Source of the DNA: Lachnospiraceae bacterium
GTDB lineage: Bacteria > Bacillota > Clostridia > Lachnospirales > Lachnospiraceae
Length of the DNA: 64,000 nucleotides
Assembly: GCA_017428105.1 (NCBI GenBank)
Contig: JAFRRM010000017.1
Span: forward strand, 19,391 to 83,390
Direction of reading: 5' to 3'
Positions 53,051 through 60,365 of this stretch are shown here, one piece after another (the stretch's first letter is position 1; each line of letters begins with the position of its first letter). Made by a program: the position numbers and the translations under genes. Below the pieces are notes generated by a model. It saw only the letters and a list, made by a program, of their open reading frames with translations. It did not search any database and was not told the DNA's origin.

Positions 53051-53166
53051 AAGTCACCTCGTCAGTCGTACCGGAGATGCGCAGGCCGGCGACCGCGCCG
53101 CCTGCTGCCCGGCAAACACATAGTGGAGCACAGAGGAATATATAGTATAGCACAGGGAAAAAAGGC

Positions 53167-53195
53167 TTGTCAAAGAGGAAAGCCGGGATTATAAT
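53167..53195 (+). promoter_or_regulatory. Promoter of mntP
   Basis: TTGTCA (53167-53172), 17-base spacer, TATAAT (53190-53195). The ATG at 53202 lies just 6 bases after the -10 box. Confidence 0.85.
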
Positions 53196-53201
53196 GTGCC
53201 C

Positions 53202-53792
53202 ATGCCGAACATTTTCACTTTCATCCTTCAGAATATGTCCCTGGGCGCGGGCCTGGCCATGGACGCCTTTTCCGTTTCCGTGACGGACGGCCTGAAAGAG
53301 ACGGACATGCGCCGTTCCCGGGCGTTTTTTATTGCCGGCATCTACGGCGGCTTCCAGTTCCTGATGCCCCTCATCGGCTGGGGCTGCGTGCAGCTGCTGG
53401 AACAGATCTTCACCTCCTTCCAGCGCTTCATTCCCTGGATCGCCCTAAGCCTGCTTCTGTTCCTGGGCCTCAAAATGATCCGCGAAAGCCTTACGCGCCC
53501 GGAGGAGGAAGACACGTCCGCCGCCGGCCGCAAATCCACCGGCACCCTGCTGATGCAGGGCGTGGCCACCTCCATCGACGCCCTCTCCGTCGGCTTCACC
53601 ATCGCCGACTACAGCCTCCGGGCCGCTTTTGCCGCCACGCTCCTGATCGGCGCTGTCACCTTCGTCATCTGCCTCGCCGGCCTTCGCCTCGGCCGCCTCT
53701 TCGGCACCCGCATCCTCAAGCAGGCCGGCATCCTCGGAGGCCTCATCCTCATCGCCGTCGGCCTGGAGATCTTCCTCACCCATGTGTTGTAA
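53202..53792 (+). CDS. mntP: Manganese efflux pump MntP
   Basis: 196 residues from ATG 53202, six membrane helices in two repeats. Repeat signatures GLAMDAFSVSVTDG near the N-terminus and GVATSIDALSVGFTIAD near residue 110 carry the paired Asp of the MntP family. No Shine-Dalgarno can be placed because the -10 box ends 6 bases before the start, so translation is probably leaderless. A GTG at 53196 is the alternative start and would fall at or before the transcription start. No yybP-ykoY riboswitch is visible upstream. Confidence 0.9.
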   Translation: MPNIFTFILQNMSLGAGLAMDAFSVSVTDGLKETDMRRSRAFFIAGIYGGFQFLMPLIGWGCVQLLEQIFTSFQRFIPWIALSLLLFLGLKMIRESLTRPEEEDTSAAGRKSTGTLLMQGVATSIDALSVGFTIADYSLRAAFAATLLIGAVTFVICLAGLRLGRLFGTRILKQAGILGGLILIAVGLEIFLTHVL

Positions 53793-53812
53793 CATTCAAA
53801 TAAAAAACGTAG

Positions 53813-53833
53813 GGGCCGATGTTTCATCGGCCC
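53813..53833. repeat. GGGCCGATG palindrome, copy 2
   Basis: Perfect palindrome GGGCCGATG-TTT-CATCGGCCC, about 40 bases before the toxin-candidate promoter. Confidence 0.8.
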
Positions 53834-53850
53834 GAATTAAAAAACAACGG

Positions 53851-53879
53851 TAGACAAACACTTGTTCGAATGATATAAT
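53851..53879 (+). promoter_or_regulatory. Promoter of the toxin-like small gene
   Basis: TAGACA (53851-53856), 17-base spacer, TATAAT (53874-53879), leaving a 5' leader of about 100 bases. Confidence 0.75.
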
Positions 53880-53950
53880 AACCTTGGTGCTACCGAATGC
53901 GGTACGCAAAGGCGGTTTTCCCCTTCGACAAACAATCGGAGGGACTGTTG

Positions 53951-53976
53951 CCCCTCCGGTCCATAGAAAGGAGGGG
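53951..53976 (+). promoter_or_regulatory. Shine-Dalgarno-sequestering hairpin
   Basis: CCCCTCC (53951-53957) pairs with GGAGGGG (53970-53976), which is the ribosome binding site of the small toxin-like gene. Type I toxin messages often hide their ribosome binding site in this way. Confidence 0.6.
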
Positions 53977-53982
53977 ATGCCA

Positions 53983-54072
53983 ATGAGCGTAATGGAGTTA
54001 ATTGCCATTATCAGCCTGGTTTTGACCAGCTTCAGCTTAGGGTATACCTTGGGCAGAAAACCAAAGGATTAA
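53983..54072 (+). CDS. Holin-like small hydrophobic peptide, candidate type I toxin
   Basis: 29 residues: MSVMELIAIISL, VLTSFSLGYTLG, then RKPKD. One membrane helix with a basic tail, like the putative holin-like toxins (Hol_Tox, TxpA/BsrG group) of Firmicutes. It has a strong but sequestered ribosome binding site, its own promoter and a long structured leader. A terminator follows directly. An antisense antitoxin RNA would be expected from the other strand near 54080, but I could not place a promoter for it. A decayed second copy lies at 55904-56150. Confidence 0.6.
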   Translation: MSVMELIAIISLVLTSFSLGYTLGRKPKD

Positions 54073-54080
54073 ACAACAGA

Positions 54081-54116
54081 AAAGACCGCTTACCCCTTGA
54101 AACGTGAGCGGTCTTT
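54081..54116. terminator. Bidirectional terminator of the toxin-like module
   Basis: AAAGACCGCT / AGCGGTCTTT arms, usable in both directions and so possibly shared by an antisense RNA. Confidence 0.75.
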
Positions 54117-54153
54117 CTGTTCTAGTCGGGGAAAACCGTCTTCCGGTATCACC

Positions 54154-54187
54154 CTCCACGGCCATTATACGGCCGTGGAGTTTTTTT
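54154..54187 (+). terminator. Second terminator of the toxin-like module
   Basis: CTCCACGGCC / GGCCGTGGAG arms followed by seven T. Duplicated at 56117-56150. Confidence 0.9.
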
Positions 54188-54327
54188 GTCAACCGCCAAT
54201 CCCTCCCCCGCCGCGTTATCCCGCGCCTCCGTGTCTATCCTCCTGCGCCTTACCCACGCCCCCGTGCCATCCTGAGCGAGCGAAGCGAGCCGAAGAATCT
54301 ATAACCTGCAAAAATTAATTCGATTTC
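54188..54327. repeat. Intergenic stretch with TCATCCTGAGCG-type repeat copy
   Basis: No gene seen. The CATCCTGAGCGAGCGAAGCG unit is at 54268-54300. Confidence 0.6.
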
Positions 54328-54355
54328 TGTCCGATTTTCCCCTCCCCAATTGTTT
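54328..54355 (+). promoter_or_regulatory. ECF-type promoter motif, copy 1 (divergent -10)
   Basis: TGTCCGATT (54328-54336), ten bases, then CAATTGTTT, which matches six of nine bases of the CGATCGTTA seen in the two other copies at the same spacing. Confidence 0.6.
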
Positions 54356-54403
54356 ACATTATAGAACACCAAGAACTCCGAAACCTAAGGAGGCAAGAAG
54401 ACC

Positions 54404-54475
54404 ATGAAACCCGAAATCACACCCTCCGCCAGGCAGAATCACCTCAAAACAGACTTCATGCCCACCTGTCCTTGA
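54404..54475 (+). CDS. 23-residue peptide, possible leader peptide
   Basis: MKPEITPSARQNHL then KTDFMPTCP and a stop. A strong AAGGAGG lies 10 bases upstream, and it lies between the ECF-type promoter and the sigma gene. No homology recognised. Whether it is translated is unknown. Confidence 0.35.
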   Translation: MKPEITPSARQNHLKTDFMPTCP

Positions 54476-54526
54476 ATATGGGCCCTGACTGTGATACAAA
54501 AAGCAGAACAAAGGAGAACAAAACCC

Positions 54527-55054
54527 ATGCTGATCATATTCATGATCCTTGATGACCCGCAGGACAGGGAACTCTTTTCCCGGCTGTATACAGAATACGC
54601 CGCTCTCCTGATCGGATGCGCCTACCGGATCCTCGAAGACTGGGGCGACGCGGAAGACGCAGTACATGACGTATTTGCCGCACTGATGGATTCCCCCGAA
54701 CGGATCCGCCGCATTCCGGAGGAAAAGCAGAAGGCCTTTTTGATCGTCTGCACCCGTAACCGGGCCAGAAACATCCTGAAGAAGAAAAAACCGGTCCTTG
54801 AGCTGGAATACGCGGAAAACGAAGAAGCACCGGGGTGTTTTGACACGGAAGGATCTGATCTGGCTGCCTTGCTGGAAGCAGAGATCGCAAAACTCCCGCC
54901 CGACCGCCAGGAGATCCTGATCCTCCATTATTACTGGGGCCTGAAGTTTGAAGAAATCGGAAAGATCCTGAACAAAAACCCCGCAGCCGTGCAGAAAATG
55001 TCGATAAGGCTGACAAAAGTACTGAAAGAACGTCTGGAAGGCGGTGCCCTATGA
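54527..55054 (+). CDS. ECF-type RNA polymerase sigma factor (first copy)
   Basis: 175 residues. Region 2 spans residues about 10-75 (YTEYAALLIGCAYRILEDWGDAEDAVHDVF, core GDAEDAVHDVF) and region 4 about 120-170 (LPPDRQEILILHYYWGLKFEEIGKILNKNPAAVQKM). ATG 54527 has AAAGGAG upstream. The stop overlaps the next gene, a likely anti-sigma membrane protein. It is paralogous to the gene at 56378. Probably directs transcription from the TGTCCGATT-type promoters in this island, including its own. Confidence 0.88.
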   Translation: MLIIFMILDDPQDRELFSRLYTEYAALLIGCAYRILEDWGDAEDAVHDVFAALMDSPERIRRIPEEKQKAFLIVCTRNRARNILKKKKPVLELEYAENEEAPGCFDTEGSDLAALLEAEIAKLPPDRQEILILHYYWGLKFEEIGKILNKNPAAVQKMSIRLTKVLKERLEGGAL

Positions 55055-55623
55055 AACAGCAGAAAATCACAGATCAAACATTTTATGAAGCCACTGCCAT
55101 GCTGATGCGGAAAATCGTGGAGGAAGAGGAAGCCAATATGATCCCGCATGAATCCTCCCCCGGATTTCAGCAAAAAATGAAAGCGCTGCTGCAGGGAAAC
55201 AGCACGGCAAAAGAACAGAAACCGAAAGGAGGACGAACAAAAATGAAGAAAACGATCCTTATATTAGTAGCCGTAGCCTGCCTCTTTGCTATCGGAGCAT
55301 TTGCTGGAAATAACAAACCGGCCGTCACCCCGACCGGCTATCCGGACGGCGAGATCCAGGTACCGTGCTTCCGCTATGACGGGGGTATTTACTGGCACGT
55401 AGATGTGACGACAAAACCCCTCCCGGAAGAATACAAAAATGTCGGATCCATCAATAAGATCGACAACATCAATCTTCCCTCGGAAGACTTTACGGCAGCT
55501 CGGCTTGAAATCGGGATGGAGGTCTATGCGGTGCCGGGAGAAAAGAATGAGGTGCTCTACGTGAAGATGGAGCCGAATGCCAATATTTATTGGATCTTTA
55601 AACTCAATGTACAAAACCAATAA
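55051..55623 (+). CDS. Anti-sigma-like membrane protein
   Basis: 190 residues. A cytoplasmic N-terminus (about 64 residues, KQQKITDQTFYEATAMLMRKI) resembles that of the second copy at 56908; then one membrane helix (about 66-85) and an extracytoplasmic domain ending in FTAARLEIGMEVYAVPGEKNE. Overlap with the sigma gene (ATGA) implies coupled translation, the usual sigma/anti-sigma layout. A second copy of the last 50 codons follows immediately in another frame. Confidence 0.7.
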   Translation: MKQQKITDQTFYEATAMLMRKIVEEEEANMIPHESSPGFQQKMKALLQGNSTAKEQKPKGGRTKMKKTILILVAVACLFAIGAFAGNNKPAVTPTGYPDGEIQVPCFRYDGGIYWHVDVTTKPLPEEYKNVGSINKIDNINLPSEDFTAARLEIGMEVYAVPGEKNEVLYVKMEPNANIYWIFKLNVQNQ

Positions 55624-55771
55624 AGTCATATTTCCGGAGGAAAACTTCTCCGGCGCACGACTTGAAATAGGATGGCAGGTTTTTGCGGTACCGGGCGAGA
55701 AGCGGGAAGTGCTGTACCTGAAAACAGAACCGGATGCCAAGCATTATCTGGTGTTTAAAATCAATCGATGA
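55624..55771 (+). pseudogene. Duplicated C-terminal fragment of the anti-sigma-like gene
   Basis: The 47 codons from about 55630 encode IFPEENFSGARLEIG, then WQVFAVPGEKREVLYLKTEP, closely matching the end of the preceding protein. The frame is shifted by one relative to it and has no own promoter or ribosome binding site. It is most simply the 3' end of a former neighbouring paralogue, joined by deletion. Confidence 0.65.
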
Positions 55772-56234
55772 CCCCTCGTGTGGAGGAGCATAGACGACTG
55801 TGAAAAAGAGTCATCCTGAGCAAGCGAAGCGAGTCGTAGGATCTTATAGATCCGTAGGGGCGGCCACCGGCCGCCCTTTCAATTTGTTAGACAATTTCAC
55901 AAAAAACGTACGGGCCGATGTTTCATCGGCCCGAATCACAAAAAACGATAGACAAACAAGACACCCATTATCAGCCTGGTGTTGACCAGCTTCAGCTTAG
56001 GGTATACCCTGGGCAGAAGATCAAAGGATTAAATAACAGAAAAGACCGCTAAGCCTCAGAAACTAAACGGTCTTTTCATTTCGTTTTCTCGGGGAAAACC
56101 GTCTTCCGGTATCACCCTCCACGGCCATTATACGGCCGTGGAGTTTTTTTGTCAACCGCCAATACCTTCCCTCCCCCGTGTCATCCAGAGCGAGCGAAAC
56201 GAGCCGAAAGATCTTGAAAAAAAGTTTCATCCCC
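55772..56234. repeat. Repeat-packed intergenic region with decayed toxin-module copy
   Basis: In order: TCATCCTGAGC unit (55811-55844), GGGGCGGCC-AC-GGCCGCCC palindrome (55857-55876), GGGCCGATG palindrome (55912-55932), a truncated copy of the toxin module (about 55904-56150) and another TCATCC unit (56181-56214). The toxin copy keeps the TAGACAAACA word but has lost the -10 box, leader, ribosome binding site and first codons; the rest of the peptide frame and both terminators remain. No intact gene. Confidence 0.7.
56117..56150 (+). terminator. Terminator of the decayed toxin module
   Basis: Same CTCCACGGCC / GGCCGTGGAG stem and seven T as at 54154-54187. Confidence 0.85.
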
Positions 56235-56262
56235 TGTCCGATTCCGCCTCTTCCGATCGTTA
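56235..56262 (+). promoter_or_regulatory. ECF-type promoter motif, copy 2
   Basis: TGTCCGATT (56235-56243), ten bases, CGATCGTTA (56254-56262), 115 bases before the second sigma gene. Confidence 0.75.
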
Positions 56263-56377
56263 AGTAGTTGAAAGCCCCCGGAGGCTGAATCCGTTCTCAA
56301 GCAACAGCTGCGTCCGCGAATGCCCTTGATAACCACTCCCCGCTATGCTATAAAAAGCATAAAGGAGACGACCAATC

Positions 56378-56911
56378 ATGTTTCTGCTGTTCATGGCCTT
56401 GGAAGACCCGGAAGACAGAGACCTGTTTGAATGGGCTTACCGGGAGCACGCCCGCCGCCTGAAAGGGACGGCGTACCGGATCCTGAATGATGAGAACGAA
56501 GCGGAGGACGCCGTGCAGGACGTCTTCGTTAAGTTGATGGAATCTCCCAAACGGCTCCGCCGGATCCCGAAAGAGGAGATCCTCCCGTTCCTGACCGTCT
56601 GCACCCGGAACCGCGCCCTGGATATCCTGAGAAAGAAGGGCAGGATATCGGAGATCAGTTATGAAGAATCCTGTGAGAAAGCGGGCGAAGGAGAAGCAGG
56701 ACCGGAAGAATCCGACCTGACCGTCTGGGTCAGAGAAGAAATGGCAAAGATGCCGGAAGAACAGCGCCTGATCCTGGAACTGCACTTTTTCTGGGGCATG
56801 AACTATAATGAGATAGGAGCGCAGCTCGGCAAAAAGCCCGAAACGGTACAGAAGATGGCGGCACGAGCCGTAAAAGCAATGCAGAACAGATGGAAAGGAG
56901 GCGACAGATGA
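56378..56911 (+). CDS. ECF-type RNA polymerase sigma factor (second copy)
   Basis: 177 residues. Region 2 (GTAYRILNDENEAEDAVQDVFVKLM) and region 4 (MPEEQRLILELHFFWGMNYNEIGAQLGKKPETVQKMA) align well with the first copy at 54527, including the MFLLFMALEDPEDRDLF start. AAAGGAG precedes ATG 56378. Its stop overlaps the next start (ATGA). It is preceded by a TGTCCGATT-N10-CGATCGTTA promoter, so it probably activates itself. Confidence 0.9.
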   Translation: MFLLFMALEDPEDRDLFEWAYREHARRLKGTAYRILNDENEAEDAVQDVFVKLMESPKRLRRIPKEEILPFLTVCTRNRALDILRKKGRISEISYEESCEKAGEGEAGPEESDLTVWVREEMAKMPEEQRLILELHFFWGMNYNEIGAQLGKKPETVQKMAARAVKAMQNRWKGGDR

Positions 56912-57606
56912 AAAACCGGAAAATCACTTCAGAAACGATCCATGACGCCTCCGCTATGCTGATCCGGGAAATGATGGAGGATGAGAGCGCCAATACGGTG
57001 CCGATGGATCTGTCGCCCGCTTTCCAGAATAGAATGGAAGAACTTCTTCAGGACCGGAAGGTAAAGGAGTTTAAAACGCATCGCAGCCACCGCCGTGCCT
57101 GGATGACTGCGGCCATGATCGCCATCGTTCTGTTTACCTGGCTGGCCGTTGATACGAAAGCCCGGGCTGCTGTGGCAGAATGGTTCAAATCTGTGATAGA
57201 AGACGTATTCCATTACAGTTTCTCCGGAAGTGCTGTGGACGGGACTTTGCCTGAATATAGGCTGGGATGGTATCCGGAGGGAGGGGAAATCCTTGTTGAG
57301 GAAGAGAACAAAGAACGTGGCAGCTATAGCATTGGAATCAAATACGGTGAAACGGATGTGATACATTTCGGGTACGGAAAATATGATGAGGGACTGGTGA
57401 TCGATGTTCCTCCCCTAAATAATGAGATGGCGTATTCACAGTTTAACATAAAAGGACAGCAGATTGAAGAGTATCACCGACTTGATCTTAATGATTATGA
57501 CTATGTGTGGATGGATGACAAAGAAATGATTTATTTTACATTTTTCAGTACGCTGGATCATGAAACCAATATAAAGATAATATCGAACATAATCAATAAA
57601 CGTTAA
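56908..57606 (+). CDS. Anti-sigma-like membrane protein with DUF4367-type sensor domain
   Basis: 232 residues. The cytoplasmic N-terminus (KNRKITSETIHDASAMLI) is homologous to that at 55051; one membrane helix at about residues 62-80; the extracytoplasmic part has VAEWFKSVIEDVFHYSFSG and YRLGWYPEGGEILVEE, resembling the DUF4367/anti-sigma sensor family. The start at 56908 has AAAGGAGG upstream. Coupled to the sigma gene. Lower GC than the core genes. What it senses is unknown. Confidence 0.75.
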   Translation: MKNRKITSETIHDASAMLIREMMEDESANTVPMDLSPAFQNRMEELLQDRKVKEFKTHRSHRRAWMTAAMIAIVLFTWLAVDTKARAAVAEWFKSVIEDVFHYSFSGSAVDGTLPEYRLGWYPEGGEILVEEENKERGSYSIGIKYGETDVIHFGYGKYDEGLVIDVPPLNNEMAYSQFNIKGQQIEEYHRLDLNDYDYVWMDDKEMIYFTFFSTLDHETNIKIISNIINKR

Positions 57607-57699
57607 GTCTTGTTGATTTAGTGCACTTCTTGCGGGCTCTTGCAGCCCGCTATTTTATTGTGGATTGAAGTATAAATCTTTTAAAAACTCTTTGAAACA

Positions 57700-57727
57700 T
57701 GTCCGATTTATCTTTTCTCGATCGTTA
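57700..57727 (+). promoter_or_regulatory. ECF-type promoter motif, copy 3
   Basis: TGTCCGATT (57700-57708), ten bases, CGATCGTTA (57719-57727), identical in both halves and spacing to copy 2; 33 bases before the CxxC peptide gene. Confidence 0.75.
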
Positions 57728-57759
57728 GAGGAGTAGAAAGGCAAAAAAGGAGGCCGAAA

Positions 57760-57936
57760 ATGAAAAAACTAACCTCAAATCTTCATACTCATACCCAAAC
57801 CTGGGTCCATAACACGTCATATCACTACAAGATTTGCTCTGTTTGCAGATACCTGTTTACTTCTGGTACTCATACTGTTAACAGTAACGGAGTTTGCACG
57901 ATTTGTGGAGCCACCGGAGTTATTTCTCCAAACTAA
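57760..57936 (+). CDS. 58-residue zinc-ribbon-like peptide (two CxxC)
   Basis: A small gene with a near-perfect ribosome binding site (AAAAAAGGAGG, 6 bases from ATG). The protein has four Cys in two CxxC pairs (YKICSVCRYL and GVCTICGATG) and several His, with no signal peptide. Similar Cys4 modules occur in clostridial surface proteins as short repeats. Located directly after an ECF-type promoter and 43 bases before a lipoprotein gene, so probably co-transcribed. Function unknown; binding of zinc is likely by pattern. Confidence 0.6.
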   Translation: MKKLTSNLHTHTQTWVHNTSYHYKICSVCRYLFTSGTHTVNSNGVCTICGATGVISPN

Positions 57937-57979
57937 TCGTAATGACCTAGAGATTTTTTCACACTGAAAGGAGGTCGTC

Positions 57980-59449
57980 ATGAAAAAATCGTTCAACTGG
58001 CAGAATATCCTGGCTGCTGTATTAAGTCTTACACTGCTGCTAACCGCATGCTCCGGAACTCCGGACACCGCAAAAGACAGCACGTCTGAAACTACTCCGG
58101 CTCAGGAGACTACGGCTCAATCACCCGCGGAAAAAAACACCACAGAGCTGCCTGCTACGGAACAGCCGGCAACGGAGCCTGTAGCCATTATGGAAGAGCA
58201 GCGCTTCAATGTTCAGGAACTTAAATACGGTTCCCTGTTGAGAGATGTTGCTCCTGCCGGACAGATCAGGGCAAGTGCAACTCTGCCGGATCTTCTGCAG
58301 AAAGCAATCGGAAAGACGGAAGATAAGAAGAAGGATAATAAGTATTATATTGCAGCTCTCGATCTAACCTTGGAGATTCCGGAAGGATATCACCTCTACC
58401 GTGTAGACGGCCTGTACCGGGATTCAGAAGGAAATCCGATCAGACTGGAATTCGTGGACGAATACATTCTGGCCCTTCGGGATATTTCGGAAGAGGAACT
58501 GATCAGTGAGATCTATGCCTACGAGGAAGAAGGTTTTGATCGTGTTCGTCCGCACTGGGTACTGTGGAACTTCAAAGTCTTTCATAAGGATTACCTTCCG
58601 GCAGAAGAACTCTTTGAATCCCGGATCCAGGTGACCGGAGAACTGCGGAAAGCCGGAGATTACTGGTTGGAGACCGGGACGCTCTGCGGTTGGCTCAACA
58701 CCGGAGAGGGCTGGTATATTGCCAGATTCAGCCCGGAACTTACGGAACTCAATCGGAAGTATTACGGAAAGACTGCTCCGGCCGATCAGGAGGCCATGGA
58801 AAAAGAGATGGACAGCAAATACGACTGGCCGCTGCGGATCGCGGAAGATCAGTGGTACACGGATACGTTTATGCAGGCAATTCTGGAAAACAGTACCGGC
58901 TGCGGCGTCGAATACAATTACCAGCAGGATCAGTACACTGACGGCAGTTACTTTGCCAGTGACCTTCTGTTCCTGGATGATCCGGCTAACCTGTTTATTG
59001 GTTACAGGAATCCTGCGGCTTCGATCGCGAGCGAAGACTGGTGGAAGGATTATACTTTTGCCCTGGACGAACTGGAAAAAGATCCGGAAACGTACGTCTG
59101 CCCTGAGATCCCGGTTTCTTTTGAGACATACTCTCAGGCATCTGAACCCTGGCTCAGCAGACAGAAAGAGCAGTTTGCCGGCTGGCAGCAGAATATGGAA
59201 AATGAAAAGAACGTCCGCGCCTGCGTGTATGCCTGGCTGAAAACTATCGGCAGGGAGACTTCTCTGGAAAACATCGTGATCTATATGAAAGATTCCCCTA
59301 TGGGATCCTCGCTTTTCCTGGCATTCACCATGGATCCGGCGGACAACTCCCGCCTGACGCCGGTGATGAAGGGTATCGATGTTCTGTCATTCAGTAATAT
59401 GGAGCAGGCGAAGGAATACGCGGAGAAGTATGTGCAGCTGATTCCATAG
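57980..59449 (+). CDS. Putative lipoprotein in the ECF island
   Basis: 489 residues. Lipobox LLTAC (Cys25) after a hydrophobic segment, a Thr/Glu/Pro linker (about residues 30-65), then a long globular extracellular domain that I do not recognise (DLTLEIPEGYHLYRVDG ... FAGWQQNMENEKNVRACVYAW). GAAAGGAGG precedes ATG 57980. Likely the main output or sensor partner of the TGTCCGATT promoter at 57700. Moderately low GC compared with the flanks. Confidence 0.72.
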   Translation: MKKSFNWQNILAAVLSLTLLLTACSGTPDTAKDSTSETTPAQETTAQSPAEKNTTELPATEQPATEPVAIMEEQRFNVQELKYGSLLRDVAPAGQIRASATLPDLLQKAIGKTEDKKKDNKYYIAALDLTLEIPEGYHLYRVDGLYRDSEGNPIRLEFVDEYILALRDISEEELISEIYAYEEEGFDRVRPHWVLWNFKVFHKDYLPAEELFESRIQVTGELRKAGDYWLETGTLCGWLNTGEGWYIARFSPELTELNRKYYGKTAPADQEAMEKEMDSKYDWPLRIAEDQWYTDTFMQAILENSTGCGVEYNYQQDQYTDGSYFASDLLFLDDPANLFIGYRNPAASIASEDWWKDYTFALDELEKDPETYVCPEIPVSFETYSQASEPWLSRQKEQFAGWQQNMENEKNVRACVYAWLKTIGRETSLENIVIYMKDSPMGSSLFLAFTMDPADNSRLTPVMKGIDVLSFSNMEQAKEYAEKYVQLIP

Positions 59450-59483
59450 AACCAAATATGTTTTGTGCAGTTGATATAACATT

Positions 59484-59507
59484 GCGGGCGGGCGATGCCC
59501 GCCCCTA
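59484..59507. repeat. GGGCGGGCGATGCCCGCCC-type palindrome
   Basis: Same architecture (TAGGGGCG-type ends) as the palindromes at 55857 and 55912, with a different core. Confidence 0.6.
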
Positions 59508-59588
59508 CGATAGCATTGAGAACTGGTATGGCGTGGGAACGACCGCTGATCGTCTGTAAAAAAATGTGAACAAGGGGAGGTGATATGT

Positions 59589-60293
59589 TTGAAAAGAATC
59601 ATCATTGTTATATTATGTCTGGTCCTGCTGCTCACTGCCTGCAGCCGGACCGACCCGTCCGCAGGGAGTATGAAAACTCTCCCCGTGGTGACCGGCAGTC
59701 TTCGCCCTGCCACTCCCGGCCAGACCTGGCCGGAGGACACGGATGCGGCAGGGACGGCGTTTACAGAGCAGGAACTGCGGGATCTGAACACTTTTCTGGA
59801 CTGGCGCATTGACCGCATTCCCTGCATGTTCCTGACCTGCAGTTATGACAGACCGGAGGACATTGACTTTGACCTGGTGTTTTACAACGGGATCTCGTCC
59901 AACGCGGTGTCCGAACCGGTTCTGGCTGAAGAAAAGGAAGCGGTGGCAAAAGCGCTGGGGCGGGAGAGCATTATGGAGCTTGGCTTGCCGGTGCAGAAGC
60001 GGCCAAAAGCGAAGGTGACGGCTCTGATCAGCCGGTATACAGGGCTTTCTGAAGAAGCCGCCGCTCAGATCGAACTGGGATATCCTTATCTGGCAGAATA
60101 TGACGCGTATTACAGCTTTTATTCGGACAACGAGGTGATCATGCCGAAGGCAGAAAAAGCGATCTGGATCGATAATACGCAGTCACAGGCGCAGGTGCGG
60201 TGGACGGACAGCGTGCGGGATCGCGCGGGGACAGCGGTGATGGAAAAAACGGAGGACGGCTGGCGCTTTATCTCCAATCATATCGAACGATAA
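59589..60293 (+). CDS. Putative lipoprotein
   Basis: 234 residues from TTG 59589, chosen because GGGGAGG lies 9 bases before it; GTG 59580 overlaps that site. Signal segment LKRIIIVILCLVLLLTAC with lipobox Cys18. The mature part has a Ser/Thr-rich linker and an unrecognised domain (DLNTFLDWRIDRIPCMFLTC ... VMEKTEDGWRFISNHIER). Its C-terminus resembles secreted clostridial proteins that follow ECF genes. Function unknown. Confidence 0.68.
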   Translation: MKRIIIVILCLVLLLTACSRTDPSAGSMKTLPVVTGSLRPATPGQTWPEDTDAAGTAFTEQELRDLNTFLDWRIDRIPCMFLTCSYDRPEDIDFDLVFYNGISSNAVSEPVLAEEKEAVAKALGRESIMELGLPVQKRPKAKVTALISRYTGLSEEAAAQIELGYPYLAEYDAYYSFYSDNEVIMPKAEKAIWIDNTQSQAQVRWTDSVRDRAGTAVMEKTEDGWRFISNHIER

Positions 60294-60365
60294 CATTGCA
60301 ATTTGCTCCGGACCGTGCTATTCTGTACAAGGGATGAAAGGCATTTATCCCCGGGAAGGAAACGT

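Noticed and set aside
53051..53195. yybP-ykoY riboswitch upstream of mntP
   Set aside because: No matching conserved core or expression platform was seen, and the promoter sits right at the start codon.
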